From: an uncultured Collinsella sp.
GTDB taxonomy: Bacteria; Actinomycetota; Coriobacteriia; Coriobacteriales; Coriobacteriaceae
Direction of reading: 5' to 3'
Assembly (NCBI GenBank): GCA_958413895.1
Contig: CATYVQ010000009.1
Span: forward strand, 44,162-108,161
Length of the DNA: 64,000 bases
How positions within the stretch are numbered: position 1 is the stretch's first letter; each line of letters begins with the position of its first letter. The notes under the pieces were generated by a model. That model was given only the letters and a program-made list of their open reading frames with translations, was not told the origin of the DNA and searched no databases. This document shows positions 44,801 to 52,301 of this stretch, one piece after another. A program made the translations under genes and the position numbers.

Positions 44801-45346
44801 CACTACGAGGATTACAAGGCGGGGAGCGCCAAACTCGATACGTGCATGGAGCTCGTGCACGGCGCACTCGACGGCGGGCATCGCATCCTGTTGTTCAGCC
44901 AGTTTACGGGTATGCTCGATATCATCGGTAAGCGCTTGGCCAAGGAGGACATCGCCTTCCTTAAGCTCACGGGCGCTTCGTCTAAGGAGAGCCGCGCCAA
45001 GATGGTCGCGCAGTTCCAAGCGGGCGAGGTTCCGGTCTTTTTGATTTCGCTCAAGGCGGGCGGCGTGGGCCTTAACCTGACGGCGGCCGACGTGGTCATT
45101 CACTACGACCCGTGGTGGAACGTGGCCGCGCAGGACCAAGCAACTGACCGCGCACATCGTATCGGCCAGCAGCATACCGTGACCGTGTACAAGCTTATCG
45201 CCAAGGACACGATCGAGGAACGCATTATGCAGATGCAGGAGTCCAAGCGCGACCTGGTCAACAGCGTGCTCGGCGGCGACGGCATCTCGTCGGCACTGTT
45301 CACGCGCGAGGATGTTCTGGCGCTGCTCGGCGGCGACGGGCGCTAA
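41873..45346 (+). CDS. SNF2-family helicase with SWIM zinc finger
   Basis: A 1157-residue Swi2/Snf2 ATPase. The N-terminal SWIM finger is YDCDCPAAFRYSGMCKHAV (CxC...CxH). A long middle region of about 480 residues matches the bacterial SNF2-associated part. The ATPase core has DDMGLGKTLQMIAHIL (Walker A), LDEAQYIKN (Walker B), LTGTPIENRLSELWSIFDFL, and the second lobe LLFSQFTGMLDIIGKRL and DRAHRIGQQ. GGAGGAAGTG precedes the ATG; the preceding in-frame GTG lies inside that ribosome site. Family members remodel protein-DNA complexes; the client here is unknown. It stands alone. Confidence 0.93.
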   Translation: MAQGTFVQALRKEAALSGTFMKGRSLMLNGAVLSFEDSGSRFSKNVNIEGTVRGSRGDLYKTHVALDMDEHEVIDYDCDCPAAFRYSGMCKHAVATALAYLDASGAEPVEGLRTPVRTFTVPPAQSKQSTRPAPTASAVNPNFPFPAPVPTSPSLVAALSDLSDARMDELVAMRRKLAGTIDPDAPKAVLEPSLVPYYNPLFADRFNWALEFRIRCGSVSYVVKDIDGMADAYVRGGTFSYGKKLTFLHAPEAFDEVSVRLLDLVVATVVYLSDITSSRSASYDFARSGFVAERQLPLSEHDIVYMLDLLRGRTISFEPAWSRGTTTHRSYEVAVELSPVGEDEASAKQPPLLAAKIAPAAGGSYDLRLPADAYCFASGDVAYLVDTRRARRADVAFAQHAAPFLSRLLPCRTPVHIAADQVGEFCRMALPILRDYTDLTAPAALDTVAPEPSFAMAIGVDDGFVTCKITVTYGDWSADLFSLGAPGSLFEEQRPGVPPRDEVAEFRVMDTAALYFDFYEGGLAFEERDDARLFCLLTEGLSALSELGEVMLSDRLRQVSVRPAPKLSVRATVKSNLLDVELGASGLSAADLAIYLDSYKRHQTFARLTSGDIVRLDEGARAAFGLAEDLGVDAVDLLDGVSLPASSTLFVDSMLARTPALEADRDAAFRRTVERLDTLGKMDFTVPVSLKATLRGYQVDGYQWLGSLEHLGLGGILADDMGLGKTLQMIAHILARVEAGDAKPTLVVCPASLVYNWTAELERFAPSLDVCAIVGAKAQRRVQIAGVAEHNVVVTSYDLMRRDIDEYAEQDFARVVLDEAQYIKNPLTQVARAAKRLPAGVRFALTGTPIENRLSELWSIFDFLMPGLLGTRELFAKRFESPVEHAEGDSAARLQALVSPFVLRRVKEDVVADLPEKIEDTVMAQLTGEQRKLYLANQDRIAQQVQHRESSEFKKDKLKVLAELTKLRQICCDPRLHYEDYKAGSAKLDTCMELVHGALDGGHRILLFSQFTGMLDIIGKRLAKEDIAFLKLTGASSKESRAKMVAQFQAGEVPVFLISLKAGGVGLNLTAADVVIHYDPWWNVAAQDQATDRAHRIGQQHTVTVYKLIAKDTIEERIMQMQESKRDLVNSVLGGDGISSALFTREDVLALLGGDGR

Positions 45347-45495
45347 CCCGCTCGGGTGAGGCCGCCAGGGCGGATAGCCCGCGCTGTCCCATCGTCCCCG
45401 CTCGTTATGTGTTCATTTGCCATGCCGTGGATGGTTCGCTTGCCTTTGGGCATAAGAACCTCAAGAACATCGGCACATCAGCAAAGGAGAACATC

Positions 45496-45858
45496 ATGGC
45501 GAAATTCTTTAAGGACCCCGATGGCAAGCTCATTGCCGCCCTTGGCAACGACGTTGCAACCCCTGCCGGCTGCACGGAGCTGACCGCGAACACCGAGGAC
45601 GCGGCGCACGAGAAGCACGTGCCCGTCGTCGAGAGCGAGCGCGACGGTCACGTGATCCGTGCGCGCGTGGGCTCGGTCGAGCATCCTATGGTGCCCGAGC
45701 ACTACATCGAGTGGATTGCCCTTGAGGCCGAGGGCCGTCTGGAGGTCCATTACCTCCAGCCCGGCATGAAGCCCGCGACGTTTTTTGCCGGCGGCTCCAA
45801 GACCGGTACCGTCTATGCCTATTGCAACCTGCACGGGCTGTGGTCCGCGACGTTCTAG
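45496..45858 (+). CDS. Superoxide reductase (desulfoferrodoxin-like) lacking the desulforedoxin iron centre
   Basis: A 120-residue protein. The catalytic iron centre is intact: EKHVPVVE (Glu, Lys and first His), VEHPMVPEHYIEWI (two His) and YCNLHGLW (Cys and His). The N-terminal desulforedoxin-like domain is present by length (MAKFFKDPDGKLIAALGND), but three of its four cysteines are missing; only C26 remains. This fits the class of one-iron enzymes that keep an iron-free N-terminal domain. It reduces superoxide without making oxygen, a common defence of anaerobes. AAAGGAGAACATC precedes the ATG. Confidence 0.9.
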   Translation: MAKFFKDPDGKLIAALGNDVATPAGCTELTANTEDAAHEKHVPVVESERDGHVIRARVGSVEHPMVPEHYIEWIALEAEGRLEVHYLQPGMKPATFFAGGSKTGTVYAYCNLHGLWSATF

Positions 45859-45903
45859 GAGCGCGCTCCCGCTCGGGGTATCATAGCTAGCATATGCACA
45901 TGC

Positions 45904-45937
45904 GAGCGCCGACTGCATCATGCGGCCGGCGCTTTTA
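45904..45937 (+). terminator. Probable terminator of the superoxide reductase gene
   Basis: GAGCGCCG near 45904 pairs with CGGCGCTT near 45927 with a partly paired loop, followed by TTTAC. Confidence 0.55.
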
Positions 45938-45975
45938 CTACGACAACGATGGTTTACGACGGAAAGGGCTGAGCC

Positions 45976-47961
45976 ATGAAGCTCGCACTTGCACAGATCG
46001 ATATGCGCCTGGGTGATATTGAGGGTATCTGCGGTCGCATCGAGGACCAGGCGCGCCTGGCCCATGAGCGCGGTGCGCGCGTGTTGTGCGTGCCGGCTCC
46101 GCTCTTTATGGGAGCCCTGCCCGGCGGCCTGGTGGGCGCTGCCGACTTTGAGCACGACATACTTGCCGGCTTGACCGGCGTCGCCGAGCGTATCCAAGAG
46201 CTCGATATGATCTGCATCGTGCCCGCGGCAGTTTCGTTTGAGGGCCAGCCCCTGCTCGACTACATGATGCTCAAGGACGGCCATGTGGTGCCGGCCCGTT
46301 CGAGCATTGCCCTGCAGCGCGGTGGGACCGGCGATGCCCGTTGGGCGCCGCCAGTCTTCGATGTGGACGGCGTGCGTATCGCCGTGATCTTCGACTTGGA
46401 CCGCGAGCTCGAGATGCTGCCGACCGGCGTCGACCTCATCGCCTATTTCCAGTTCAACGCGTTTGATATGACCGACCGCGAGAGCGCTGCGATCGCCGCC
46501 GTGCGCAGCGGAGCCTACCGCAAGATCGCATCTAAGCGCAGCGTGTGGTTTGCCTGCATGGCGCCGGTCGGTGCGTACGATGAGTCGGTGTATACCGGCG
46601 GCTCGTTTGTGCTCGACGACTGCGGCCGCGTGGTGGCCCAAGCGCCGTGTTTTGAGGAGAGCCTGCTGGTTCAGGAGATTCAGCGCGGTGTGATGCTCGA
46701 TGCCTTGGAGGACCACGAGCTGCCCGAGTTTCGCTCCGAGGAATGGCTGTGGCGGGCACTGGTGCTCGCCGTTCGCGATAACGCCCGCGCCCGCGGTACG
46801 TCGCGCGCCGTGGTGGCGCTCGAGGGCGACTTGCCGTCGTCCCTGCTGGCGGCGCTTGCCGTCGACGCTCTGGGCCCGCGCAATGTGGTCGGCCTGGTGC
46901 TGGGACGCAACCGCATCTTTACGCCGGCGCAGGAGGAGGCCGAGGCTGCTCGCTGTGCCGCCGTTCGCGCCATTGCCGAGCGCCTGCATATTCGCACGGT
47001 TGAGCGCGATGCGACGGATGCCGCGCGTGTGCTCGACCGCGATGTGTCGGCGGGCGACGCCGAGCGCCTGCGCTCTCGCACGCTGGGCCTCATGCTGGAG
47101 GATACGGCGCTCGAGCTGGGTGCGATGGCGTTGAGCCCGCTGTCCAAAACTGAGTACGCGCTGGCGTCGCCCGCGCTTTGCGGTGGCTACCAGGGCGATT
47201 ATGCACCCTTTGGCGATGTGTATCTGTCGACCCTCGAGTTTGTGGCGCGCGTGCGCAACCGCACGTCTGCCGTGGTGCCGCAGGAGCTCGTGACGCTCAA
47301 CGCGGTGGAGGATTGCATGGAGCGCGTGCTGGCGCAAGCGCTCTCGACGCTTGACGGTCCGGTCGACATGCTCGACTGCGCGGCGCAGCTGCTCGGCGGG
47401 CTTGAGCCGGGCGAGGTCGATGGCACGCTCGAGGCGCACGTGGACCGCAATCGATCTTTCGACGACATCCCAATGGCCGCCGGCAAGCCCGAGGCTTGTT
47501 CGCTGCTGCTGATGCTCGTACGCCAGGGAGAGGCGGCTCGCCGCCAGCTGCCGACGGCGCCGATCGTCTCGGCCCGTTCGTTTGTTGAGCGCGCCTGGCC
47601 GTACATGCTCGCGTGGTCCGATCTTGGCCTGAGCGGTAAAGAGCGCATGACGGTCGATTCGTTGGCGCGTGCCGAGGTGCGTCGTTTTGCCGACGAGGAT
47701 ACAAGCGAGCGCATGCGTGGCGAGATGATGGGCATATTGGGTGACCTGTTGGGTATTTCGCCCGAGCAGATGGAGGAGCTGCGCTCCGAGGACGGTCAGC
47801 GTCGTTTGCACGAGGGAATGAAGAAGTTCGAGGGCGAGGTTCAGGACGCCATCGATAAGATGATGGGCGGCCAGGGTGGCCCGCAGGGTGGGCCCCAGGG
47901 CACGCCGATGCCGCAACCGCCGGTGGATCCCCGACAGTTCCCATTCTTCAGCCAAAACTAA
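45976..47961 (+). CDS. Degenerate glutamine-dependent NAD+ synthetase-like protein, both active sites lost
   Basis: A 661-residue protein that aligns by eye with the whole of two-domain NadE. In the nitrilase half, the catalytic Glu of PELALTGY is replaced (VPAPLFMG), the Cys of VCEDxW is replaced (VIFDLDRE), and no K-x-x-LP lysine is evident (PARSSIALQR). In the synthetase half, the PP-loop SGGxDS appears as VALEGDLPSSLLAALAVDAL, and the GTGNKSE loop as LSPLSKTEYALA. The flanking fold is well kept (GGYQGDYAPFGDVYLSTLEF), so selection persists. A novel C-terminal extension of about 130 residues ends in a Gly/Pro/Gln-rich tail. It is intact, with no stops, and has AAAGGGCTGAGCC before the ATG. 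Probably a pseudoenzyme, scaffold or regulator. Confidence 0.8.
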   Translation: MKLALAQIDMRLGDIEGICGRIEDQARLAHERGARVLCVPAPLFMGALPGGLVGAADFEHDILAGLTGVAERIQELDMICIVPAAVSFEGQPLLDYMMLKDGHVVPARSSIALQRGGTGDARWAPPVFDVDGVRIAVIFDLDRELEMLPTGVDLIAYFQFNAFDMTDRESAAIAAVRSGAYRKIASKRSVWFACMAPVGAYDESVYTGGSFVLDDCGRVVAQAPCFEESLLVQEIQRGVMLDALEDHELPEFRSEEWLWRALVLAVRDNARARGTSRAVVALEGDLPSSLLAALAVDALGPRNVVGLVLGRNRIFTPAQEEAEAARCAAVRAIAERLHIRTVERDATDAARVLDRDVSAGDAERLRSRTLGLMLEDTALELGAMALSPLSKTEYALASPALCGGYQGDYAPFGDVYLSTLEFVARVRNRTSAVVPQELVTLNAVEDCMERVLAQALSTLDGPVDMLDCAAQLLGGLEPGEVDGTLEAHVDRNRSFDDIPMAAGKPEACSLLLMLVRQGEAARRQLPTAPIVSARSFVERAWPYMLAWSDLGLSGKERMTVDSLARAEVRRFADEDTSERMRGEMMGILGDLLGISPEQMEELRSEDGQRRLHEGMKKFEGEVQDAIDKMMGGQGGPQGGPQGTPMPQPPVDPRQFPFFSQN

Positions 47962-48030
47962 CTATGGGACGGGATTCGCTCCCAACCCCAATACTTCAAC
48001 TAAGCATCTTGGCCCCGTTGTGTTATTCTA

Positions 48031-48042
48031 GAACAGACGTTC
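48031..48042. promoter_or_regulatory. LexA (SOS) box upstream of ruvCAB
   Basis: GAACAGACGTTC is an exact match to the Gram-positive LexA consensus GAAC-N4-GTTC. It lies 57 bp before the ruvC start, next to a TATTCT that could be the -10. Confidence 0.8.
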
Positions 48043-48098
48043 GTGAATAGTGCGCGGGGCCTTGCCTCGCGATGTGCTTGTGGCGAGGGGAGGCTGGC

Positions 48099-48620
48099 TT
48101 GGTTATCTTGGGTATCGACCCTGGTTTGGCCCATACGGGTTGGGGGATTATCGAGGAGCGGCGCGGCGAGGTTCGCTGTCGTGCCTACGGTTGTATCGAG
48201 ACCAGCGCGGGCAGTCCGCTCGCGGTGCGCCTGTCGCATATCGCCCGCGACCTCAAGGGTGTCGTGGAGCGTTATCGACCAGATACCGCTGCTATCGAGA
48301 GCATTTACTTTGGTGCCAACGTTCGCTCGGCTATCCCGACGGCGCATGCCCGCGGCGCCGCGCTCGTGGCGCTTTCGGAATGCGCGCTCGAGATTGGCGA
48401 GTACACGCCTATGCAGATTAAGCAGGCTGTTGTGGGTACCGGCGCCGCGGAAAAACGGCAGGTCGCGTATATGGTTCGTACGCTCACGCAGCTCGATCAC
48501 GACCCGCATCCCGACCATGCCGCCGATGCCCTGGCTTGCGCCATCTGCCACGTAAACCTCAGCCGCACCCGGGCGCTTACCGGTGGCGAGTTCTATCAAC
48601 AGAGAGGAACCGGATACTGA
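48099..48620 (+). CDS. ruvC: Holliday junction endonuclease RuvC
   Basis: A 173-residue resolvase, the same length as the E. coli enzyme. The N-terminal strand with the first catalytic aspartate is VILGIDPGLAHTGWG; AAIESIYFGANV carries the catalytic Glu, and the terminal acidic pair is in HPDHAADALACAI. The start is a TTG, preceded by GGGGAGGCTGGC; an in-frame ATG 27 bases upstream would bury that site. It is the first gene of ruvCAB under a LexA box, and its stop overlaps the ruvA start. Confidence 0.95.
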   Translation: MVILGIDPGLAHTGWGIIEERRGEVRCRAYGCIETSAGSPLAVRLSHIARDLKGVVERYRPDTAAIESIYFGANVRSAIPTAHARGAALVALSECALEIGEYTPMQIKQAVVGTGAAEKRQVAYMVRTLTQLDHDPHPDHAADALACAICHVNLSRTRALTGGEFYQQRGTGY

Positions 48621-49240
48621 TGATTTCCCAGCTCCATGGAACGCTTGTCGAGGCCACGATGAGCTCGGCCGTCGTCGATGTGTCGGGTGTGGGCTTTGAG
48701 CTCGGCATCTCGGGTAGCACTGCGGCCACGTTGCCGACGCCCGGCGGCGAGGTGCGCCTCTATACCCGTATGCAGGTGCGCGAGGACGCCATGACGCTCT
48801 TTGGCTTTGCCTCCAAGGACGAGCGCACGATGTTCGATCGGCTCGTGTCCGTGTCGGGCGTCGGTCCGCGCTTGGCGCTCGCCGTGCTTTCCACCTATAC
48901 CGTGGGCCAGCTGTATTCCCTGGTAATGGCCGAGGATGACAAAGGCATGGCCAAGGTTCCCGGTGTGGGCAAAAAGACTGCGCAGCGTCTGATCCTGGAG
49001 CTCAAGAGCACCTTTGCCAAGGACAAGGGCTTTGTGCCGGTCGATGTGATTCCCGGCCAGGTTGCGATGCCGGTTCCTGCCGCCGCGCCTGCGGCGATCG
49101 ATGACGCCCGTGCGGCGCTCCTTTCCATGGGCTTTAGCCCGCAGGAGACCGATGTTGCCCTGAGCGGGTATGATGGGCAGGATGTGCGTGTCGAGGATCT
49201 GCTCGGCGCGGCGCTTAAGCGACTTGGAATGGATGCGTGA
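48620..49240 (+). CDS. ruvA: Holliday junction branch-migration subunit RuvA
   Basis: A 206-residue protein. An N-terminal OB fold (MISQLHGTLVEATMSSAVVD) is followed by two helix-hairpin-helix motifs (LVSVSGVGPRLALAVL and KVPGVGKKTAQRLILEL), and a C-terminal RuvB-contacting three-helix domain (AALLSMGFSPQETDVALSGY). The ATG overlaps the ruvC stop by one base, and the last base of the stop codon is the first base of ruvB, so the three genes are translationally coupled. Confidence 0.96.
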   Translation: MISQLHGTLVEATMSSAVVDVSGVGFELGISGSTAATLPTPGGEVRLYTRMQVREDAMTLFGFASKDERTMFDRLVSVSGVGPRLALAVLSTYTVGQLYSLVMAEDDKGMAKVPGVGKKTAQRLILELKSTFAKDKGFVPVDVIPGQVAMPVPAAAPAAIDDARAALLSMGFSPQETDVALSGYDGQDVRVEDLLGAALKRLGMDA

Positions 49241-50307
49241 TGTGGGAAGCCGATGACTCTCAGGACCTGTGGGCGACGCCCGGCACCTCGCCGGCGGCAT
49301 CCATGGCGCACGGTGAGCGCATGGTGGGCTCGGAGCTGACGCCCGAGGACCTCGATGTCGACCGCACTTTGCGCCCCCAGCGCCTGGACGACTACTGTGG
49401 CCAGGAGCACATCAAGCAGAGCCTGCGCGTGTTGATCGAAGCGGCACAGAGCCGTGGCGAGACGCTCGACCACGTGATTTTCTCGGGTCCTCCGGGCCTG
49501 GGCAAGACCACGCTGGCCACCGTTATCGCCAACGAGCTGGGCGCTCAGATCAAGACCACGAGTGGCCCCGCTATTGCGCGTACCGGTGACCTGGCGGCCA
49601 TCCTTACCAACCTGCAGCCGGGTGACGTGCTGTTTATCGACGAGATTCACCGTCTGAACCGTTCGGTCGAGGAAGTCCTGTATCCCGCGATGGAGGACTT
49701 TGCGCTCGATATCGTGATCGGCAAGGGTCCGGCGGCGCGCTCGATTCGCCTGGATATTCCCAAGTTTACGCTGGTGGCGGCCACGACCCGTTCGGGCATG
49801 CTCACGGGCCCGCTGCGCGATCGTTTTGGCATCTCGTATCGCTTGGATTACTACACCGTCGAGGAACTCGCCCAGATCGTGACACGCTCGGCAACCATCC
49901 TGGGCGTGACGATCGACCATCCCAGCGCGCTCGAGATCGGCTCGCGCTCGCGCGGTACGCCGCGCCTCGCCAACCGCCTGCTCAAGCGCGTGCGCGACTA
50001 CGCGCAGGTGCGCGGCAACGGCCCCATCGAGCTCGATATCTGCCGTCAGGCGCTCGAGTTCTTTGAGATCGATGAGCTCGGCTTGGACTGGATGGATATT
50101 CGCATTTTGGAGACACTTGCCAAGACGTTCTCCGGCCGTGCCGTTGGCTTGACCACGCTTGCCAGTGCGGTGGGCGAGGACCCGGGTACGCTCGAGGATG
50201 TCTACGAGCCCTATCTGCTGCAGTGCGGATTGATGATTCGCACACCGCAGGGCCGCCAGGCAACGCTTCGCACATTCGAGCATTTGGGTATTGAACCGAC
50301 CCTGTAG
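49240..50307 (+). CDS. ruvB: Holliday junction branch-migration ATPase RuvB
   Basis: A 355-residue AAA+ motor. Walker A GPPGLGKTTLA, Walker B LFIDEIHRLNR, sensor 1 LVAATTRSGM and the arginine-finger region GPLRDRFGISYRLDYY are present; the C-terminal winged helix includes GLTTLASAVGEDPGTLEDVYEPYLLQ (partly quoted). The extra N-terminal 40 residues before RPQRLDDYCGQ are longer than in E. coli. The ATG overlaps the ruvA stop. Confidence 0.96.
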   Translation: MWEADDSQDLWATPGTSPAASMAHGERMVGSELTPEDLDVDRTLRPQRLDDYCGQEHIKQSLRVLIEAAQSRGETLDHVIFSGPPGLGKTTLATVIANELGAQIKTTSGPAIARTGDLAAILTNLQPGDVLFIDEIHRLNRSVEEVLYPAMEDFALDIVIGKGPAARSIRLDIPKFTLVAATTRSGMLTGPLRDRFGISYRLDYYTVEELAQIVTRSATILGVTIDHPSALEIGSRSRGTPRLANRLLKRVRDYAQVRGNGPIELDICRQALEFFEIDELGLDWMDIRILETLAKTFSGRAVGLTTLASAVGEDPGTLEDVYEPYLLQCGLMIRTPQGRQATLRTFEHLGIEPTL

Positions 50308-50364
50308 AAATGGGCTTGTTTTAGCGCATCTGTAGGCTATCGCTGGGCATCGGGTAAACATATC

Positions 50365-50392
50365 GCCGTTCGTCGGTTACGGGCGTTTTACT
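50365..50392 (+). terminator. Possible terminator of the ruv operon
   Basis: CGCCGT (50374) can pair with ACGGGCG (50379-50386) allowing one bulge, followed by TTTTAC. The stem is weak, and the same bases may belong to the fhs promoter (TTTTAC, 16 bp, TATGCT at 50408). Confidence 0.35.
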
Positions 50393-50453
50393 ATTGCGCG
50401 CGCGTGCTATGCTGGATTGGTCTTTTTCTCATCCGGTAACGAAAGGACCGCCC

Positions 50454-52121
50454 ATGCCTACTGACATCGAAATCGCACGTTCTGTTACGCCGCTGCCTAT
50501 TACCGAGGTGGCCAAGAACGCCGGCGTCGACGTTAAGCATCTGATTCCGTACGGCTTCGACAAGGCAAAGGTCGACTATTCCCTGCTCAACGAGCCAACT
50601 GATCACCAGGCCAAGCTTGTCCTCGTGACCGCTATCAATCCCACGCCCGCAGGCGAGGGCAAGACCACCACGACCATCGGCCTGGCCGACGGTCTGCGTC
50701 GTCGCGGCGTCAAGAGCGCCGTGGCCCTGCGCGAGCCTTCGCTCGGCCCCGTGTTTGGCGTGAAGGGCGGTGCCGCCGGTGGCGGTTGGGCCCAGGTCAT
50801 CCCCATGGAGGACATCAACCTGCACTTTACCGGCGACTTCCATGCCATCGGTGCCGCCAACAACCTGCTGGCGGCCATGCTCGACAACCATATTCAGCAG
50901 GGCAACCAGCTCGGCATCGACGTTAAGCGCATCACCTGGAAGCGCGTTGTCGACATGAACGACCGTCAGCTGCGTCATGTCATCGACGGCATTGGCGGCA
51001 AGGCCCAGGGCGTGCCGCGCGAGGATGGCTTCGACATCACTGTTGCCTCCGAGGTCATGGCAATCCTGTGCCTGTCCACGAGCATCAATGACCTCAAGGA
51101 GCGCCTGGGCGAGATTGTTGTCGGCTACAGCTATGCCGGCGAGCCCGTCCGCGCCCGCGACCTTAAGGCTCAGGGCGCCATGGCGGCCCTGCTCAAGGAC
51201 GCGCTCAAGCCCAATCTGGTGCAGACGCTCGAGGGTACGCCCGCGTTTGTCCACGGCGGTCCCTTCGCCAATATCGCTCACGGCTGCAACTCCATCATGG
51301 CCACGCGTATGGCGATGCGCTTTGGCGATGTTGCCATTACCGAGGCCGGCTTCGGTGCCGATCTGGGTGCCGAAAAGTTCCTCGACATCAAGTGCCGTAT
51401 GACGGGCGTCCGCCCCAGCGCCGTCGTGGTCGTCGCCACTGCCCGCGCGCTTAAGTACAACGGCGGTGTTGCCAAGGCCGACCTCAACGAGGAGAACCTC
51501 GAGGCCCTCAAGGCCGGTATGCCCAACCTGCTGCGCCACGTCGACAACATTCAGAATGTCTACGGTCTGCCCTGCGTGGTCGCCATCAACCGCTTCCCGA
51601 CGGACACCGAGGCCGAGCTCGAGCTCATCGAGTCCGAGTGCCAGAAGCTCGGTGTCAACGTTAAGCTGTCCGAGGTTTGGGCTAAGGGCGGCGAGGGCGC
51701 GCTCGACCTGGCCGATGAGGTCATGCGCCTGATCGAGCAGCCGAGCGAGCTCAAGTTTGCCTACGAGGACGGTGCCGATGTGGCCGACGCCCTCGAGGCT
51801 GTTGCCACCAAGGTCTACCGCGCCGATGGCGTTGACTTTACGCCGGCTGCCAAGCGCCAGCTCGCCGAGCTGCGAGAGAACGGCTTTGGCAACCTGCCGG
51901 TGTGCGTGGCCAAGACGCAGTACAGCTTTAGCGACAACGCCAAGGCGCTGGGCGCTCCCGAGGGCTTCCGCATCACCGTGCGCGAGCTCAAGGTTTCCGC
52001 CGGTGCCCACTTTGTGGTCGCGCTGACCGGCAGCGTTCTGACCATGCCCGGCCTGCCCAAGGTGCCCGCGGCCGAGAACATCGACGTCGACAACGACGGC
52101 AACATCACCGGCCTGTTCTAA
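50454..52121 (+). CDS. fhs: Formate-tetrahydrofolate ligase
   Basis: A 555-residue enzyme that makes 10-formyl-THF from formate, ATP and THF. The P-loop TPAGEGKTTTTIGLADGL is near residues 60-80, and other signatures are EPSLGPVFGVKGGAAGGGW and NLxxH-like HFTGDFHAIGAANNLLAAML. The length and start MPTDIEIARS match the family; GAAAGGACCGCCC precedes the ATG. With fchA and folD in the same window it gives the complete formate to methylene-THF branch. In a non-acetogen this usually serves purine and serine/glycine balance. A strong terminator follows. Confidence 0.96.
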   Translation: MPTDIEIARSVTPLPITEVAKNAGVDVKHLIPYGFDKAKVDYSLLNEPTDHQAKLVLVTAINPTPAGEGKTTTTIGLADGLRRRGVKSAVALREPSLGPVFGVKGGAAGGGWAQVIPMEDINLHFTGDFHAIGAANNLLAAMLDNHIQQGNQLGIDVKRITWKRVVDMNDRQLRHVIDGIGGKAQGVPREDGFDITVASEVMAILCLSTSINDLKERLGEIVVGYSYAGEPVRARDLKAQGAMAALLKDALKPNLVQTLEGTPAFVHGGPFANIAHGCNSIMATRMAMRFGDVAITEAGFGADLGAEKFLDIKCRMTGVRPSAVVVVATARALKYNGGVAKADLNEENLEALKAGMPNLLRHVDNIQNVYGLPCVVAINRFPTDTEAELELIESECQKLGVNVKLSEVWAKGGEGALDLADEVMRLIEQPSELKFAYEDGADVADALEAVATKVYRADGVDFTPAAKRQLAELRENGFGNLPVCVAKTQYSFSDNAKALGAPEGFRITVRELKVSAGAHFVVALTGSVLTMPGLPKVPAAENIDVDNDGNITGLF

Positions 52122-52146
52122 GCCTGCTGCTCATAGCCGCTTGCCC

Positions 52147-52186
52147 GCCCCGCCGCGCCTACCAAGGCCCGGCGGGGCTTTTTGAT
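52147..52186 (+). terminator. Rho-independent terminator of fhs
   Basis: CCCCGCCG (52148-52155) pairs with CGGCGGGG (52170-52177), followed by CTTTTTGATC. Confidence 0.88.
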
Positions 52187-52301
52187 CCTTAGGCACGCGC
52201 ATGTCTTGTAGATACCGGCGGGCTTTGCCCATCATAGGCTTTTGCGCGGGTAGAATGCATGGATAACTTGATGCTTGCAGGCGACGGAAAGGAAACGTTG
52301 C

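Noticed and set aside
50308..50453. A possible THF riboswitch before fhs
   Set aside because: The leader is short and I could not recover the THF riboswitch core motifs or pairing; only a weak hairpin and a plausible promoter are visible.
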